From contig CAAEMX010000022.1 in NCBI GenBank assembly GCA_900757185.1, positions 1-28,464 on the forward strand: a stretch of DNA of 28,464 bases, read 5' to 3'. This DNA is from an uncultured Collinsella sp. (lineage in GTDB: Bacteria; Actinomycetota; Coriobacteriia; Coriobacteriales; Coriobacteriaceae). The position numbers and the translations under genes were made by a program. Shown piece by piece: positions 14,741-23,060 of this stretch (its first letter is position 1; each line of letters begins with the position of its first letter). The notes below the pieces were generated by a model. It searched no databases, was not told where the DNA came from, and worked only from the letters and a program-made list of their open reading frames with translations.

Positions 14741-15940
14741 ATGGCCGAGATCGTTCTCAAACATGTTCAGAAGGTGTATCCCAACAACGAGTCAAAAAAG
14801 AAGGGCTTCTTTGGCAAAAAGAAGAAGACCGAGGAGAAGAAGCACAACCTCAAGGTTACCGAGGACGGTGTGCTCGCTGTAGAGGACTTCAACCTCACCG
14901 TTCACGACCAGGAGTTCATCGTCCTCGTTGGCCCGTCTGGCTGCGGTAAGTCCACGACGATGCGCATGATCGCCGGCCTGGAGGACATCACCTCGGGCGA
15001 CGTGCTCATCGACGGCAAGCGCGTCAACGACGTGGCACCCAAGGACCGCGACATTGCCATGGTGTTCCAGAGCTATGCTCTGTACCCCAATATGACGGTG
15101 TACGAGAACATGGCGTTTACGCTTGAGCTCAAGAAGGTCCCCAAAGACGAAATCGACCGTAAGGTTCGCTCTGCGGCCGAGATTCTGGGCATTACCCAGT
15201 ACCTCGACCGTAAGCCCAAGGCGCTTTCGGGCGGCCAGCGCCAGCGTGTCGCTATCGGCCGCGCCATCGTGCGTGATCCCAAAGTCTTCCTGATGGACGA
15301 GCCGCTGTCCAACCTGGACGCCAAGCTGCGTAACCAGATGCGTGCCGAACTCATCAAGCTGCGCCACGAGATCAAGGGCACCTTCATCTACGTTACCCAC
15401 GACCAGACCGAGGCTATGACCCTCGGCGACCGCATCGTGGTCATGAAGGACGGCGTCGTCCAGCAGATCGCCACGCCGCAGGAGGTCTTCAACCATCCCG
15501 CGAACATCTTCGTCGCCGGCTTCATCGGCGTGCCGCAGATGAACTTCTTCGATGCCCAGCTGGTGCGCTCGGGCAACGGCTTTACTGTCAAGACCGAGGA
15601 TATGAACGTGGCGCTCGCCCCGGAGACTTGCGCTCAGCTTGCCCTCAACTGGGACGGCGGCGACGTGAAGGAGATTACGGCCGGCGTGCGCCCCGAGCAG
15701 ATTCTGCTTGCCGACAAGGACGAGGAGGGTGCGCTCCAGGGCACCGTCGAGGTGACCGAGCTCATGGGCTCGACCGAGCATGTCCACGTGACTGCTCCCG
15801 ACGGCCAGTTTGTCCTGATCATTCCCGTCGTCGACCTCGAGGCCAAGGGCGCGCTCAAGGCGGGCGACCCCATCTGGTTCAAGTTCGAGAAGAACGCGAC
15901 CCACCTCTTCGATAAGGTCTCTGGCAAGAACCTTATCTAG
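14741..15940 (+). CDS. Sugar ABC transporter ATPase (MsmX/UgpC/MalK type)
   Basis: A 399-aa cytoplasmic ATPase that would power the adjacent permeases. Walker A GPSGCGKST is at 64-72, the Q-loop at Q110, signature LSGGQ at 162-166, Walker B VFLMDEP at 172-178 and the switch His at H200. Residues beyond 240 form the OB-fold/TOBE regulatory domain of MalK-like proteins. Unusually, a lysine-rich stretch (about 15-43, including KKKGFFGKKKKTEEKK) is inserted between the first strand and the usual continuation AVEDFNL, moving Walker A about 28 residues later than normal. GAAAGG precedes the start. It ends the operon and is followed by a terminator. Such ATPases often serve several sugar transporters, so it need not be dedicated. 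Confidence 0.93.
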   Translation: MAEIVLKHVQKVYPNNESKKKGFFGKKKKTEEKKHNLKVTEDGVLAVEDFNLTVHDQEFIVLVGPSGCGKSTTMRMIAGLEDITSGDVLIDGKRVNDVAPKDRDIAMVFQSYALYPNMTVYENMAFTLELKKVPKDEIDRKVRSAAEILGITQYLDRKPKALSGGQRQRVAIGRAIVRDPKVFLMDEPLSNLDAKLRNQMRAELIKLRHEIKGTFIYVTHDQTEAMTLGDRIVVMKDGVVQQIATPQEVFNHPANIFVAGFIGVPQMNFFDAQLVRSGNGFTVKTEDMNVALAPETCAQLALNWDGGDVKEITAGVRPEQILLADKDEEGALQGTVEVTELMGSTEHVHVTAPDGQFVLIIPVVDLEAKGALKAGDPIWFKFEKNATHLFDKVSGKNLI

Positions 15941-16009
15941 GCCCGGTGCAACCAGGCCCTTCCTTTGGGCGACTGCGGCTTTGCCATCCTTTTGCCGCGG
16001 TCACATATA

Positions 16010-16053
16010 AGGCTCCCCTCCCGTCCACTGGGCGAGAGGGGAGCCTTTCTTTG
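16010..16053 (+). terminator. Terminator of the ABC operon
   Basis: AGGCTCCCCT (16010-16019) pairs with AGGGGAGCCT (16037-16046), followed by TTTCTTT. It lies about 70 nt after the ATPase stop codon. The rest of the 456-bp gap to glgP holds three palindromic repeats and the glgP terminator, and no gene. Confidence 0.88.
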
Positions 16054-16079
16054 TGTTGGGGCTTTCCGTCTGTCAGTTT

Positions 16080-16297
16080 GTCTCGATCTGTAACGGATAG
16101 GGCCGATTTCGGACGTTAGATGTTACAGATCGAGACGGTTCCGCTGAGCTAACCATTTCATCTAAATCTGTAACACCAAAGGCGAATTTCACCTGCTAGA
16201 TGTTACAGATTGAGATAAACCCGAGGGGAGGGGCCGGTATGTCTCAATCTGTAACGGCTGGGACCGTTTTGGTTGAGTAATTGCTACGGATCGAGAT
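16080..16297. repeat. Three tandem 57-nt palindromic repeats
   Basis: Units at 16080-16136, 16160-16216 and 16241-16297 are each 57 nt and start 80-81 nt apart. Each begins GTCTCGATCTGTAAC or a close variant and ends with its reverse complement. The arms match exactly in unit 1, with one mismatch in unit 2, and are degenerate in unit 3. The middles are related too (GGCCGATTTCGGACG against GGCGAATTTCACCTG). Convergent genes flank them. They look like a REP/PU-type element in three generations of decay. Confidence 0.75.
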
Positions 16298-16336
16298 TGT
16301 TTGGCCGAGTTGGATCACAGGGTAACGTGCGGGCAC

Positions 16337-16367
16337 AAAAAACGGAGCCGTGTTGCCACGACTCCGT
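16337..16367 (-). terminator. Terminator of glgP
   Basis: On the minus strand ACGGAGTCGTG pairs with CACGGCTCCGT around a 4-nt loop, with one mismatch, and runs into TTTTTT. It starts about 30 nt after the glgP stop codon. Confidence 0.88.
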
Positions 16368-16396
16368 TCCTCAAGAGAATGGGTAAGGGGAATGGG

Positions 16397-18664
16397 TTAG
16401 TCCAGGTGCCAGATCTCGTCGTTGTACTGGGAGATCGTACGGTCGGACGAGAAGGTGCCGGCGTTGGCGATATTGATGAGCGCCTTGCGCATCCAGGCGT
16501 CCTGGTCCTCGTAGTCGGCCAGCACGCGCTCCTTGGTCTGGATGTACTCCTCAATGTCGAGCAGGGCCATAAACCAGTCCTTGCCCTTAATGTCGTCGTG
16601 CAGGCGCTGCAGGCGCTCGGCGTTGCCGGTTGCCATAAAGGCCGGGTTGGTGATGAAGTCCACCAGCAGTTTAATTCCGGGCTTGCGGTAGAGCGCGCCG
16701 GCGTTGTAGGTGCCGTCGGCGTAGAGCTGCTCGACCTGTTTGGACGAGGCACCAAAGGTATAGATGTTCTCGTCGCCCACGAGCTCGGCAATCTCCACGT
16801 TGGCACCGTCGAGCGTGCACAGGGTTAGGGCGCCGTTGAGCATGAACTTCATGTTGGAGGTGCCGCTCGCCTCCTTGGAGGCCAGGCTGATCTGCTCGGA
16901 GATGTCAGCGGCGGGGATCACGCGCTCGGCGGCGGTGACGTTGTAGTTCTCGATCATGACAACCTGCAGGTAGGAAGCCACGTCGGGGTCGTTTGCAATC
17001 CACTGCGACAGCGTCAGGATCAGATGGATGATGTCCTGCGCGATAGTGTAGGCAGGCGCCGCCTTGCCGCCAAAGATGATGGTGACAGGGTGCTTAGGCC
17101 TGTTGCCGTTCTTGATATCGAAGTACTTCCAGATGATGTAGAGCGCGAGCATCTGCTGACGCTTGTACTCGTGGATGCGCTTGACCTGGACGTCGATGAT
17201 GGCGTTGGAGGGAATGGTCACGCCCTGCTCGAGCGCCATGAACTGGCGCATGATGGCCTTGGCCTCGACCTTGGTGGCGGCCAGGCGCTCAAGAACGTCC
17301 TTGTCGTCGGCGAACTTGGCGAGTTTGCTCAGATCGCCGGTGCTGCGCCAGTCGGTGCCGATTACATCGTCGAGCAGGCTGGCGAGCGCGGGGTTGGCCC
17401 CATGGATCCAGCGGCGGAAGGTGATGCCGTTGGTCTTGTTGGAGAACTTCTCGGGATAGATCTCGTAGAACGGATGAAGCTCGGTGTCCTCCAGGATCTT
17501 GGTATGGAGGGCGGCTACGCCATTGATGGAGAAGCCAAAGTGGATGTCCATGTGGGCCATGTGGACGGTGTCGTATTCGTCGATGACGGCGACGCGCGGG
17601 TCATCGTGCTCGGCCTTCGCGATCTCATCGAGCTTGACGATAATGTCGGCGATGGCAGGGGAGACCTTCTGCAGGCTGACGAGCGGCCACTTCTCGAGCG
17701 CCTCGGCAAGAATCGTGTGGTTAGTGTAGGCGACCATGGAGCGTACGATGGTCACGGCCTCGTCAAACTCGATGCCATGCTCGGTGGTGAGCAAGCGAAT
17801 GAGCTCGGGGATGACCATGGTGGGGTGCGTGTCGTTAATTTGGACCACGGCGTAGTCGGCCAGATCGTGCAGGTTGCTGCCGCGCTCGATGGCCTCGTCG
17901 ATCAGGAGCTGGGCGGCGTTGCTCACCATGAAGTATTCCTGGTAGATGCGAAGCAGGCGGCCCTGCTCGTCGGAATCGTCGGGGTAGAGGAACAAGGTGA
18001 GGTTCTTGGCGATCTCGGTCTTGTCGAAGTCGATGGAGCTGCCGGGGACCAGGCCGTCGTCGACGCTCGCCAGGTCGAACAGGCGCAGACGGTTCTTGGT
18101 GGGCTGGCCGTAACCGGGCACGTCGATGTTGACGAGCTTGGAGGTAACGGCAAAATCGCCGAACTCGACGGTGTAGGAGCGGTCGTCGTCGACTAGGATG
18201 TCCTGCTCACCGAGCCACTCGTCGGGGACGGCCTTCTGCTGGTTGTCGACAAAGCGCTGACGGAACAGGCCGTAGTGATAGTTGAGGCCCACGCCATCGC
18301 CGGTCAAGCCCAGCGTGGCGATGGAATCCAGGAAGCATGCGGCCAGGCGGCCCAGGCCGCCGTTGCCGAGCGACGGCTCGACCTCGAACTCCTCGATCTT
18401 GTTGAGGTCGTGGCCTGCGGCGGTGAGCTGGTCCTTAACCTCGTCGTAGATGCCGAGGTCGATCATGTTGTTGATGAGCAGCTTGCCGATCAAAAATTCG
18501 GCGGAAATGTAATAGAGCTTTTTCTTGCCGTTGTTGAGCGGACAGGCGGCAGAGTGCTCCTGCACGAGCTTGACCAGCAGTTTGTAAATGCGGCGGTCAT
18601 CGAGTTGCTCGAGCGAGGTTCCAAAGGACTGCTCGGCAAGATCCGCAAGATTGATACGGGGCAT
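16397..18664 (-). CDS. glgP: Glycogen/maltodextrin phosphorylase
   Basis: A 755-aa GT35 alpha-glucan phosphorylase that releases glucose 1-phosphate from glycogen or maltodextrin in the cytoplasm. The pyridoxal-phosphate signature EASGTSNMKFMLN is present, with the Schiff-base lysine at K606. Other conserved parts are EPSLGNGGLGRLAACFLDS, NDTHPTM and NGITFRRW. I set the start at 18664 from the strong AGGAGGAAAC ribosome-binding site; the frame stays open upstream only by base composition. The protein lacks the long N-terminal regulatory extension of animal enzymes. It lies downstream of malQ, and together they degrade maltodextrins taken up by the neighbouring ABC system. A hairpin between malQ and glgP may limit read-through. 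I saw no GTTTAAAC site directly upstream of it. Confidence 0.95.
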   Translation of the reverse strand: MPRINLADLAEQSFGTSLEQLDDRRIYKLLVKLVQEHSAACPLNNGKKKLYYISAEFLIGKLLINNMIDLGIYDEVKDQLTAAGHDLNKIEEFEVEPSLGNGGLGRLAACFLDSIATLGLTGDGVGLNYHYGLFRQRFVDNQQKAVPDEWLGEQDILVDDDRSYTVEFGDFAVTSKLVNIDVPGYGQPTKNRLRLFDLASVDDGLVPGSSIDFDKTEIAKNLTLFLYPDDSDEQGRLLRIYQEYFMVSNAAQLLIDEAIERGSNLHDLADYAVVQINDTHPTMVIPELIRLLTTEHGIEFDEAVTIVRSMVAYTNHTILAEALEKWPLVSLQKVSPAIADIIVKLDEIAKAEHDDPRVAVIDEYDTVHMAHMDIHFGFSINGVAALHTKILEDTELHPFYEIYPEKFSNKTNGITFRRWIHGANPALASLLDDVIGTDWRSTGDLSKLAKFADDKDVLERLAATKVEAKAIMRQFMALEQGVTIPSNAIIDVQVKRIHEYKRQQMLALYIIWKYFDIKNGNRPKHPVTIIFGGKAAPAYTIAQDIIHLILTLSQWIANDPDVASYLQVVMIENYNVTAAERVIPAADISEQISLASKEASGTSNMKFMLNGALTLCTLDGANVEIAELVGDENIYTFGASSKQVEQLYADGTYNAGALYRKPGIKLLVDFITNPAFMATGNAERLQRLHDDIKGKDWFMALLDIEEYIQTKERVLADYEDQDAWMRKALINIANAGTFSSDRTISQYNDEIWHLD

Positions 18665-18703
18665 GTTTCCTCCTGTGGTGAGTCGACTACATGTCAGAAA
18701 TTC

Positions 18704-18744
18704 AAAAGAAGCCCGCGCGAGGGATGGGGATGGCCTCGCGCGGG
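18704..18744 (-). terminator. Terminator-like hairpin between malQ and glgP
   Basis: CCCGCGCGAGG (18712-18722) pairs perfectly with CCTCGCGCGGG (18734-18744) around an 11-nt loop. On the minus strand it is followed by CTTCTTTTG. It could end most malQ transcripts or act as a partial block before glgP, whose start is about 40 nt further on. Confidence 0.7.
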
Positions 18745-18792
18745 AAAAGCGGTCGCGTCCGCACGGTGGGGTGGGGTCGGGCGCGGTGGCTC

Positions 18793-20298
18793 CTATTGGG
18801 GAAGCTCGATTTCGGCTTCCGACGGGATGCGGAAGTAGGTCTCGGTCCAGTCGGTGAGTTTGTGCTCGAGCTCGCGGGTGATGGCGCCGTCGAGCATGCG
18901 CCAGGTCCAGTTGCCGCCCAGCGTGGCAGGGGTGTTGATGCGCGCCTCGTTGCCCAAGTTGAGCAGGTCCTGCATGGTGTAGATGCACGTGTCGCTCACG
19001 CTGGCTGCGATGGCTCGGTTGAGCGCGTCGGCGATGGGTTCGCCGGCCTGCTGATGGGTGTACAGGGCTGTCTGCTCGCGCTGACGCGGGGTAGCCGTTC
19101 CTTCAAACCAGCCGCGTGCCGTCTCGTTGTCGTGAGTGCCCACGTAGGCGACGGTGTTGGCAATGTAGTTGTGCGGCAGGTAGTACGAGTTGGTGCCCTC
19201 AAAGGCAAACTGCAGGATCTTCATGCCGGGGAAGCCCGAGTTGTCGCGCATATCGATGACGCCGGGGGTGAGGAAGCCCAGGTCCTCGGCGATGATGGGC
19301 AGCGTGCCGAGCTTTTCCTCGAGTGTCTTGAAGAGCTTGAGGCCGGGACCCTGCGTCCACGAACCGTAGGACGAATCAGGCGAGGAGAACGGCACCTCCC
19401 AATAGGCCTCGAAGCCGCGGAAGTGATCCAGGCGGATGACGTCGTACATGTCGAGGGCGGCGCGAATGCGGCCCTCCCACCAGGAGAAGCCGTCGGCCTC
19501 CATGGCGTCCCAGTCGTAGATGGGGTTGCCCCAGTACTGGCCGGTGGCCGAGAACTGGTCGGGCGGCGTGCCGGCGACGCTCACGGGATTGCCGGCGGCG
19601 TCGATCTTAAAGAGCTCAGGTGTCGCCCACATCTCGACGGAGTCACGCGAGACATAGATGGGCAGGTCGCCGATGATGAGAATGTCGCGCTCGTTGGCAT
19701 AGGCCTTGAGGCGGCTCCACTGGCGATCGAAGAAGTACTGCGTCATCTGGTGGTAGAGCATACGCGCCGGATGGTCGGCGCAGACCTTGGCGGAAGCCTC
19801 GCCGCGGGTGCGGAGCTCCGCGGGCCACTCCCAAAACGCCTTGAGACCGCACTCCTCTTTGACGGTCATGAACTCACAGTAGGGGATGAGCCAGTCCTCG
19901 TTGGCCTGGATAAAGTCATCGAAATCGGCCGGCTTGTCGGCAGCAAAGCGCTCGGCGGCGCGGTCGAGAATCTGACGGCGGCCGCCAAAAATAGCACCGT
20001 AGTCGACATTGCTGGGGTCGGATCCCAGATACACGCCATCGATATCGCGCTGCTCCAGATACCCTGCCTCGATAAGCTCGGCAAAGTCGATAAAGTTGGG
20101 GTTGCCTGCGCGGGCCGAGAACGACTGATAAGGCGAATCGCCATAGCTGGTCGTCGTAAGGGGCAGAATCTGCCAGTAATGTTGTTTGCACGAGGCGAGA
20201 AAATCGACGAAGTCGTAGGCATTCCAGCCAAAGCCGCCGATTCCGTATGGTCCGGGCAGAGATGAGACGGGCATGAGGACGCCGCTTGCACGCTCCAT
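18793..20298 (-). CDS. malQ: 4-alpha-glucanotransferase (amylomaltase, GH77)
   Basis: A 501-aa cytoplasmic disproportionating enzyme that transfers glucan chains between maltodextrins and frees glucose. GH77 catalytic motifs are clear: nucleophile D291 in VIRLDHFRGF, acid/base E338 in IIAEDLGFLTP, and third carboxylate D390 in GTHDNET. The N-terminus SGVLMPVSSLPGPYGIG is typical of short bacterial MalQ. The start is uncertain: ATG at 20298 has only a distant AAGAAGG, while an in-frame TTG at 20313 directly abuts it. A -10 box TACAAT (minus strand, 20389-20384) and a GTTTAAAC operator lie upstream. It works with GlgP on imported maltodextrins. Confidence 0.94.
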   Translation of the reverse strand: MERASGVLMPVSSLPGPYGIGGFGWNAYDFVDFLASCKQHYWQILPLTTTSYGDSPYQSFSARAGNPNFIDFAELIEAGYLEQRDIDGVYLGSDPSNVDYGAIFGGRRQILDRAAERFAADKPADFDDFIQANEDWLIPYCEFMTVKEECGLKAFWEWPAELRTRGEASAKVCADHPARMLYHQMTQYFFDRQWSRLKAYANERDILIIGDLPIYVSRDSVEMWATPELFKIDAAGNPVSVAGTPPDQFSATGQYWGNPIYDWDAMEADGFSWWEGRIRAALDMYDVIRLDHFRGFEAYWEVPFSSPDSSYGSWTQGPGLKLFKTLEEKLGTLPIIAEDLGFLTPGVIDMRDNSGFPGMKILQFAFEGTNSYYLPHNYIANTVAYVGTHDNETARGWFEGTATPRQREQTALYTHQQAGEPIADALNRAIAASVSDTCIYTMQDLLNLGNEARINTPATLGGNWTWRMLDGAITRELEHKLTDWTETYFRIPSEAEIELPQ

Positions 20299-20383
20299 GA
20301 ATGCGCTTACCAACCTTCTTGTTGTGGGGTCGGCCTGCCGATGGGTGTGCAGTCCGCCTCCGATGTTCTGATTCGATACGCCT

Positions 20384-20410
20384 ATTGTAAAACATGTTGT
20401 TTAAACATGT
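20384..20410 (-). promoter_or_regulatory. malQ promoter with GTTTAAAC operator
   Basis: On the minus strand the -10 box is TACAAT (20389-20384). The 17 bp upstream of it contain GTTTAAAC (20399-20406), within a larger ACATGT...ACATGT frame (20392-20410). An operator between -35 and -10 would block RNA polymerase when bound. The site matches those at the PTS, gntR and ABC promoters. Confidence 0.6.
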
Positions 20411-20462
20411 ACAGGCAAGATAAAAAAGTTGGTCGATTTTCGGCGAATGGCTACATGCCATG

Positions 20463-20496
20463 AAAAAGCCCCGACCTCACAACGTGAGATCGGGGC
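20463..20496 (-). terminator. Terminator of galE
   Basis: On the minus strand GCCCCGATCTCAC pairs with GTGAGGTCGGGGC (one mismatch, 3-nt loop), followed by TTTTTC. It begins about 20 nt after the galE stop codon and separates galE from the malQ promoter. Confidence 0.9.
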
Positions 20497-20518
20497 AAGA
20501 ACGGTATGTAGGTTTTTG

Positions 20519-21580
20519 CTACTCGGCGTCGGCGAAGCCGTTGGGGTTGTGGCTCTGCCAGTTCCAGCTATCGCGGCACATGTCCGCGATGTCGTACTGG
20601 GCCTTCCAGCCCATCATGCGCTCGGCCTTGGAGGCATCGCACCAGTTGGCAGCGATGTCGCCGGCGCGGCGCTCGCGGATCACGTAGGGCAGCTCCTTGC
20701 CACAAGCCTTGGAGAAGGCGGCGACGACCTCGAGTACCGAGGTGCCGGTACCGGTGCCCAGGTTAAAGATCTCGACGCCGGTCTTGCCGTTCATCCAGTT
20801 AAGGGCGGCAACGTGACCAGAGGCCAGATCGCACACGTGGATGTAGTCGCGCACGCCGGTGCCGTCGGGGGTGGGGTAGTCGTTGCCAAAGACCTGAACG
20901 GCCTCGAGCTTGCCCACGGCGACCTGGGCGACATAGGGCACCAGGTTGTTGGGGATGCCCTTGGGGTCCTCGCCGATCAGGCCCGACGGATGAGCGCCGA
21001 TGGGGTTGAAGTAACGGAGCAGCACGACGTCCCACTCGGGGTCGGCGGTGTGGACGTCCATAAGGATCTGCTCGATCATCCACTTGGTCCAGCCATAGGG
21101 GTTGGTTGCGGGCTTCTTGGGGTCTTCCTCGGTGACGGGCGGGTTGTCCGGGTCGCCGTAGACGGTCGAGGAGCTCGAGAAGATGATGGACTTGCAGCCA
21201 TGGTTGCGCATGACGTCGATGAGCACCAGGGTGTTCTCGATGTTGTTGTGGTAGTACTCGACGGGCTTGCTCACCGACTCGCCGACGGCCTTAAAGCCGG
21301 CAAAGTGGATGACACGGTCGATCTGATGGGTATCGAAGATCTTGTTCATCGCATCGCGGTCGAGCACGTTGGCCTTGTAGAAGGTGAGGTTCTTGGCGGC
21401 TTCGTCGCCCACGATGGTCTTGACGCGGTCGACGGCGACGGCGCTGGAGTTGGAGAGATCATCGACGATGACGACCTGGTAGCCACCCTCGAGCAGCTGA
21501 ACGACGGTGTGCGAGCCGATAAAGCCGGCGCCACCGGTAACGAGGACGCAGGTGTCTTTGGGGTCGAGTGCTTTGGACAT
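20519..21580 (-). CDS. galE: UDP-glucose 4-epimerase
   Basis: A 353-aa NAD-dependent short-chain dehydrogenase/reductase that interconverts UDP-glucose and UDP-galactose, for galactose use or surface glycan synthesis. The NAD-binding motif GGAGFIG is at 16-22, the catalytic Ser at about S137 in FSSSSTVYG, and the Y162-x3-K166 pair in PYGWTK. RYFNPIGAHPSG, NNLVPYVAQVA and GTGVRDYIHVCDLA are typical GalE segments. AGGAGACTAC before ATG 21580 fixes the start. It has its own terminator and probably its own promoter, with a -10 candidate TATACT on the minus strand at 21623-21618, so it is adjacent to malQ but not clearly in its operon. Confidence 0.95.
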   Translation of the reverse strand: MSKALDPKDTCVLVTGGAGFIGSHTVVQLLEGGYQVVIVDDLSNSSAVAVDRVKTIVGDEAAKNLTFYKANVLDRDAMNKIFDTHQIDRVIHFAGFKAVGESVSKPVEYYHNNIENTLVLIDVMRNHGCKSIIFSSSSTVYGDPDNPPVTEEDPKKPATNPYGWTKWMIEQILMDVHTADPEWDVVLLRYFNPIGAHPSGLIGEDPKGIPNNLVPYVAQVAVGKLEAVQVFGNDYPTPDGTGVRDYIHVCDLASGHVAALNWMNGKTGVEIFNLGTGTGTSVLEVVAAFSKACGKELPYVIRERRAGDIAANWCDASKAERMMGWKAQYDIADMCRDSWNWQSHNPNGFADAE

Positions 21581-21617
21581 GTAGTCTCCTATCGAATCAG
21601 GAACACTTCTAGAGGGG

Positions 21618-21623
21618 AGTATA
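21618..21623 (-). promoter_or_regulatory. Candidate -10 box of galE
   Basis: TATACT on the minus strand lies about 40 nt before the galE start. No good -35 box is seen at 16-18 bp spacing, so this is tentative. Confidence 0.3.
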
Positions 21624-21774
21624 GCGCAGGCGGGGACGCCCAAATGGTGCACTGTAGGAAAAGCAGAGGATTATGTTAACGTACTCATATAAGAGCTTGC
21701 TCAATTGTTACCTCAAATTTGACAATTGCTTACGAGCCGCCGACCTTGTAGTTTCCTGCCGTTCGTGGAAATCG

Positions 21775-21802
21775 TTGGGACGCGCCATATGTACGCTAAT
21801 AT
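21775..21802 (+). promoter_or_regulatory. Candidate promoter of the murein hydrolase gene
   Basis: TTGGGA (21775-21780), a 16-bp spacer and TAATAT (21797-21802). Upstream, CAATTGT (21702-21708) and ACAATTG (21722-21728) form a perfect inverted repeat. The spacer and -10 region contain related CATATGTAC and AATATGTATG strings. Confidence 0.4.
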
Positions 21803-21846
21803 GTATGAGTTGAGCGACATATAAATAAGCATGTAACGGAGTACAT

Positions 21847-23052
21847 ATGTCACCAAACAGCGATTCCATCCTTTCCCAGGAGCTCTCGCGCCGCACTGCC
21901 CTTAAGGCCCTGTTCGGCGCCGCTTCTGCGGCAGTTCTTTTTGGCCTGCCCACTCGCGCCCATGCGGCGGAGGCTTCCAAAGAAACCACCGATAAATTGA
22001 ATGCCGCCCAGGCCCAACTCGACGAGGTTCAGGCCCAGCTCGACAGCATCGCAAATGAGTATGCGGCGCTGGCCAACAAGAATGCCCAGACCCTCAACGA
22101 CATCGAGAATGTCCAGGGCAAGATTGACGACACGCAGGCCCAGATCGATGAAAAGAAGGCCGAGCTCAAGAAGAAGCGCAACGACCTTTCCGATCGCGTG
22201 GCCGCCAGCTACAAGTCCGGCGGTACGAACATCCTGTCGCTGCTGCTGGCCTCTGGCTCGTTTGAGGAACTCGTCGCCAACGCGCATTACGTTGAGAAGA
22301 TCAACAAGAGCGACCGCGATGCCATCGAGGATATCCAGACGATTCAGGCTGAGCTCGACGCACAGAAGACCGAGCTCGAATCACAAAAGGCCGACCTGGA
22401 GAAGCTCAAGGACCAGCAGACTGCTCAGATGCAGGACATGCAGGCCAAGCAGCAGGAGGTCCAGACAGTTCTGAACGGCCTCTCCGACGATGTCAAGGAA
22501 CTCATGGCCCAGCGTGATTCCGAGATTCTCGCTGCCGCCCAGGCAGAGGAGGCTGCCAGGAAGGCTGCTACTGCCGCGGCTGCCGCAAACAAGAACAATT
22601 CCTACTCGGGTGGTTCAAGCTCGGGTGGCGGATCGTATGCGCCCGGAACTCCGCAACAGAATGCCGGCTCGGGCAAGCAGCAGGCCGTCGTCAACGCATG
22701 CTACTCCACCCCTTCGCCTGGCCTGAACTGGTGCGCCGCTTGGGTTACCAACGTATTCCGCAACGCCGGCGTGGGCTACTTTGGCGGCAACGCGTGCGAC
22801 ATGTTTAACGCCTGGTGCTACAGCTCCGATCGTTCGGCGCTGCAGGTGGGCATGATCGTGGCCGACTCGTCGCACAGTGGTACCGGTACGCCGGGCCTGC
22901 TGTACGGACACGTGGGCATCTATGTTGGTGGCGGCATCGTTATGAGCAACGAGGGCTCCATTACGTCTAAGTCACTTGATGCGTTTATTCGGTTCTACGG
23001 TACTGGCTCTGGCGTGCGCTGGGGCTGGCTCGGCGGTATTGCGCTGTCGTAA
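21847..23052 (+). CDS. Tat-exported coiled-coil / CHAP-like murein hydrolase
   Basis: A 401-aa exported protein. The N-terminus has a twin-arginine signal (LSRRTALKALFG) with likely cleavage after AHA at residue 40. Residues about 44-235 are a long heptad-rich coiled coil (KLNAAQAQLDEVQAQLDSIA and similar), as in PcsB, CwlO and RipC-like hydrolases activated by FtsEX. A Gly/Ser/Asn linker (236-275) leads to a C-terminal cysteine-peptidase/CHAP-like domain with C296 in LNWCAAWVTNVF and H355 in YGHVGIYVGGG. It probably cleaves peptidoglycan cross-bridges or stem peptides during division. GGAG precedes the start. No ftsEX genes are in the window. The assignment of CHAP rather than NlpC/P60 rests on the WCAAWV context. 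Confidence 0.87.
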   Translation: MSPNSDSILSQELSRRTALKALFGAASAAVLFGLPTRAHAAEASKETTDKLNAAQAQLDEVQAQLDSIANEYAALANKNAQTLNDIENVQGKIDDTQAQIDEKKAELKKKRNDLSDRVAASYKSGGTNILSLLLASGSFEELVANAHYVEKINKSDRDAIEDIQTIQAELDAQKTELESQKADLEKLKDQQTAQMQDMQAKQQEVQTVLNGLSDDVKELMAQRDSEILAAAQAEEAARKAATAAAAANKNNSYSGGSSSGGGSYAPGTPQQNAGSGKQQAVVNACYSTPSPGLNWCAAWVTNVFRNAGVGYFGGNACDMFNAWCYSSDRSALQVGMIVADSSHSGTGTPGLLYGHVGIYVGGGIVMSNEGSITSKSLDAFIRFYGTGSGVRWGWLGGIALS

Positions 23053-23060
23053 CGCAAGTT

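Noticed and set aside
16080..16297. Possible small CRISPR array
   Set aside because: The units are palindromes of 57 nt with related middles, not short direct repeats with unrelated spacers, and no cas genes are present.
18691..20265. Open frame of 524 codons antisense to malQ
   Set aside because: The opposite strand has complete GH77 catalytic motifs; this frame shows none and has composition-driven repeats.
20429..21679. Open frame of 416 codons antisense to galE
   Set aside because: galE on the minus strand has all expected motifs and a good ribosome-binding site. This frame spans its terminator and promoter.
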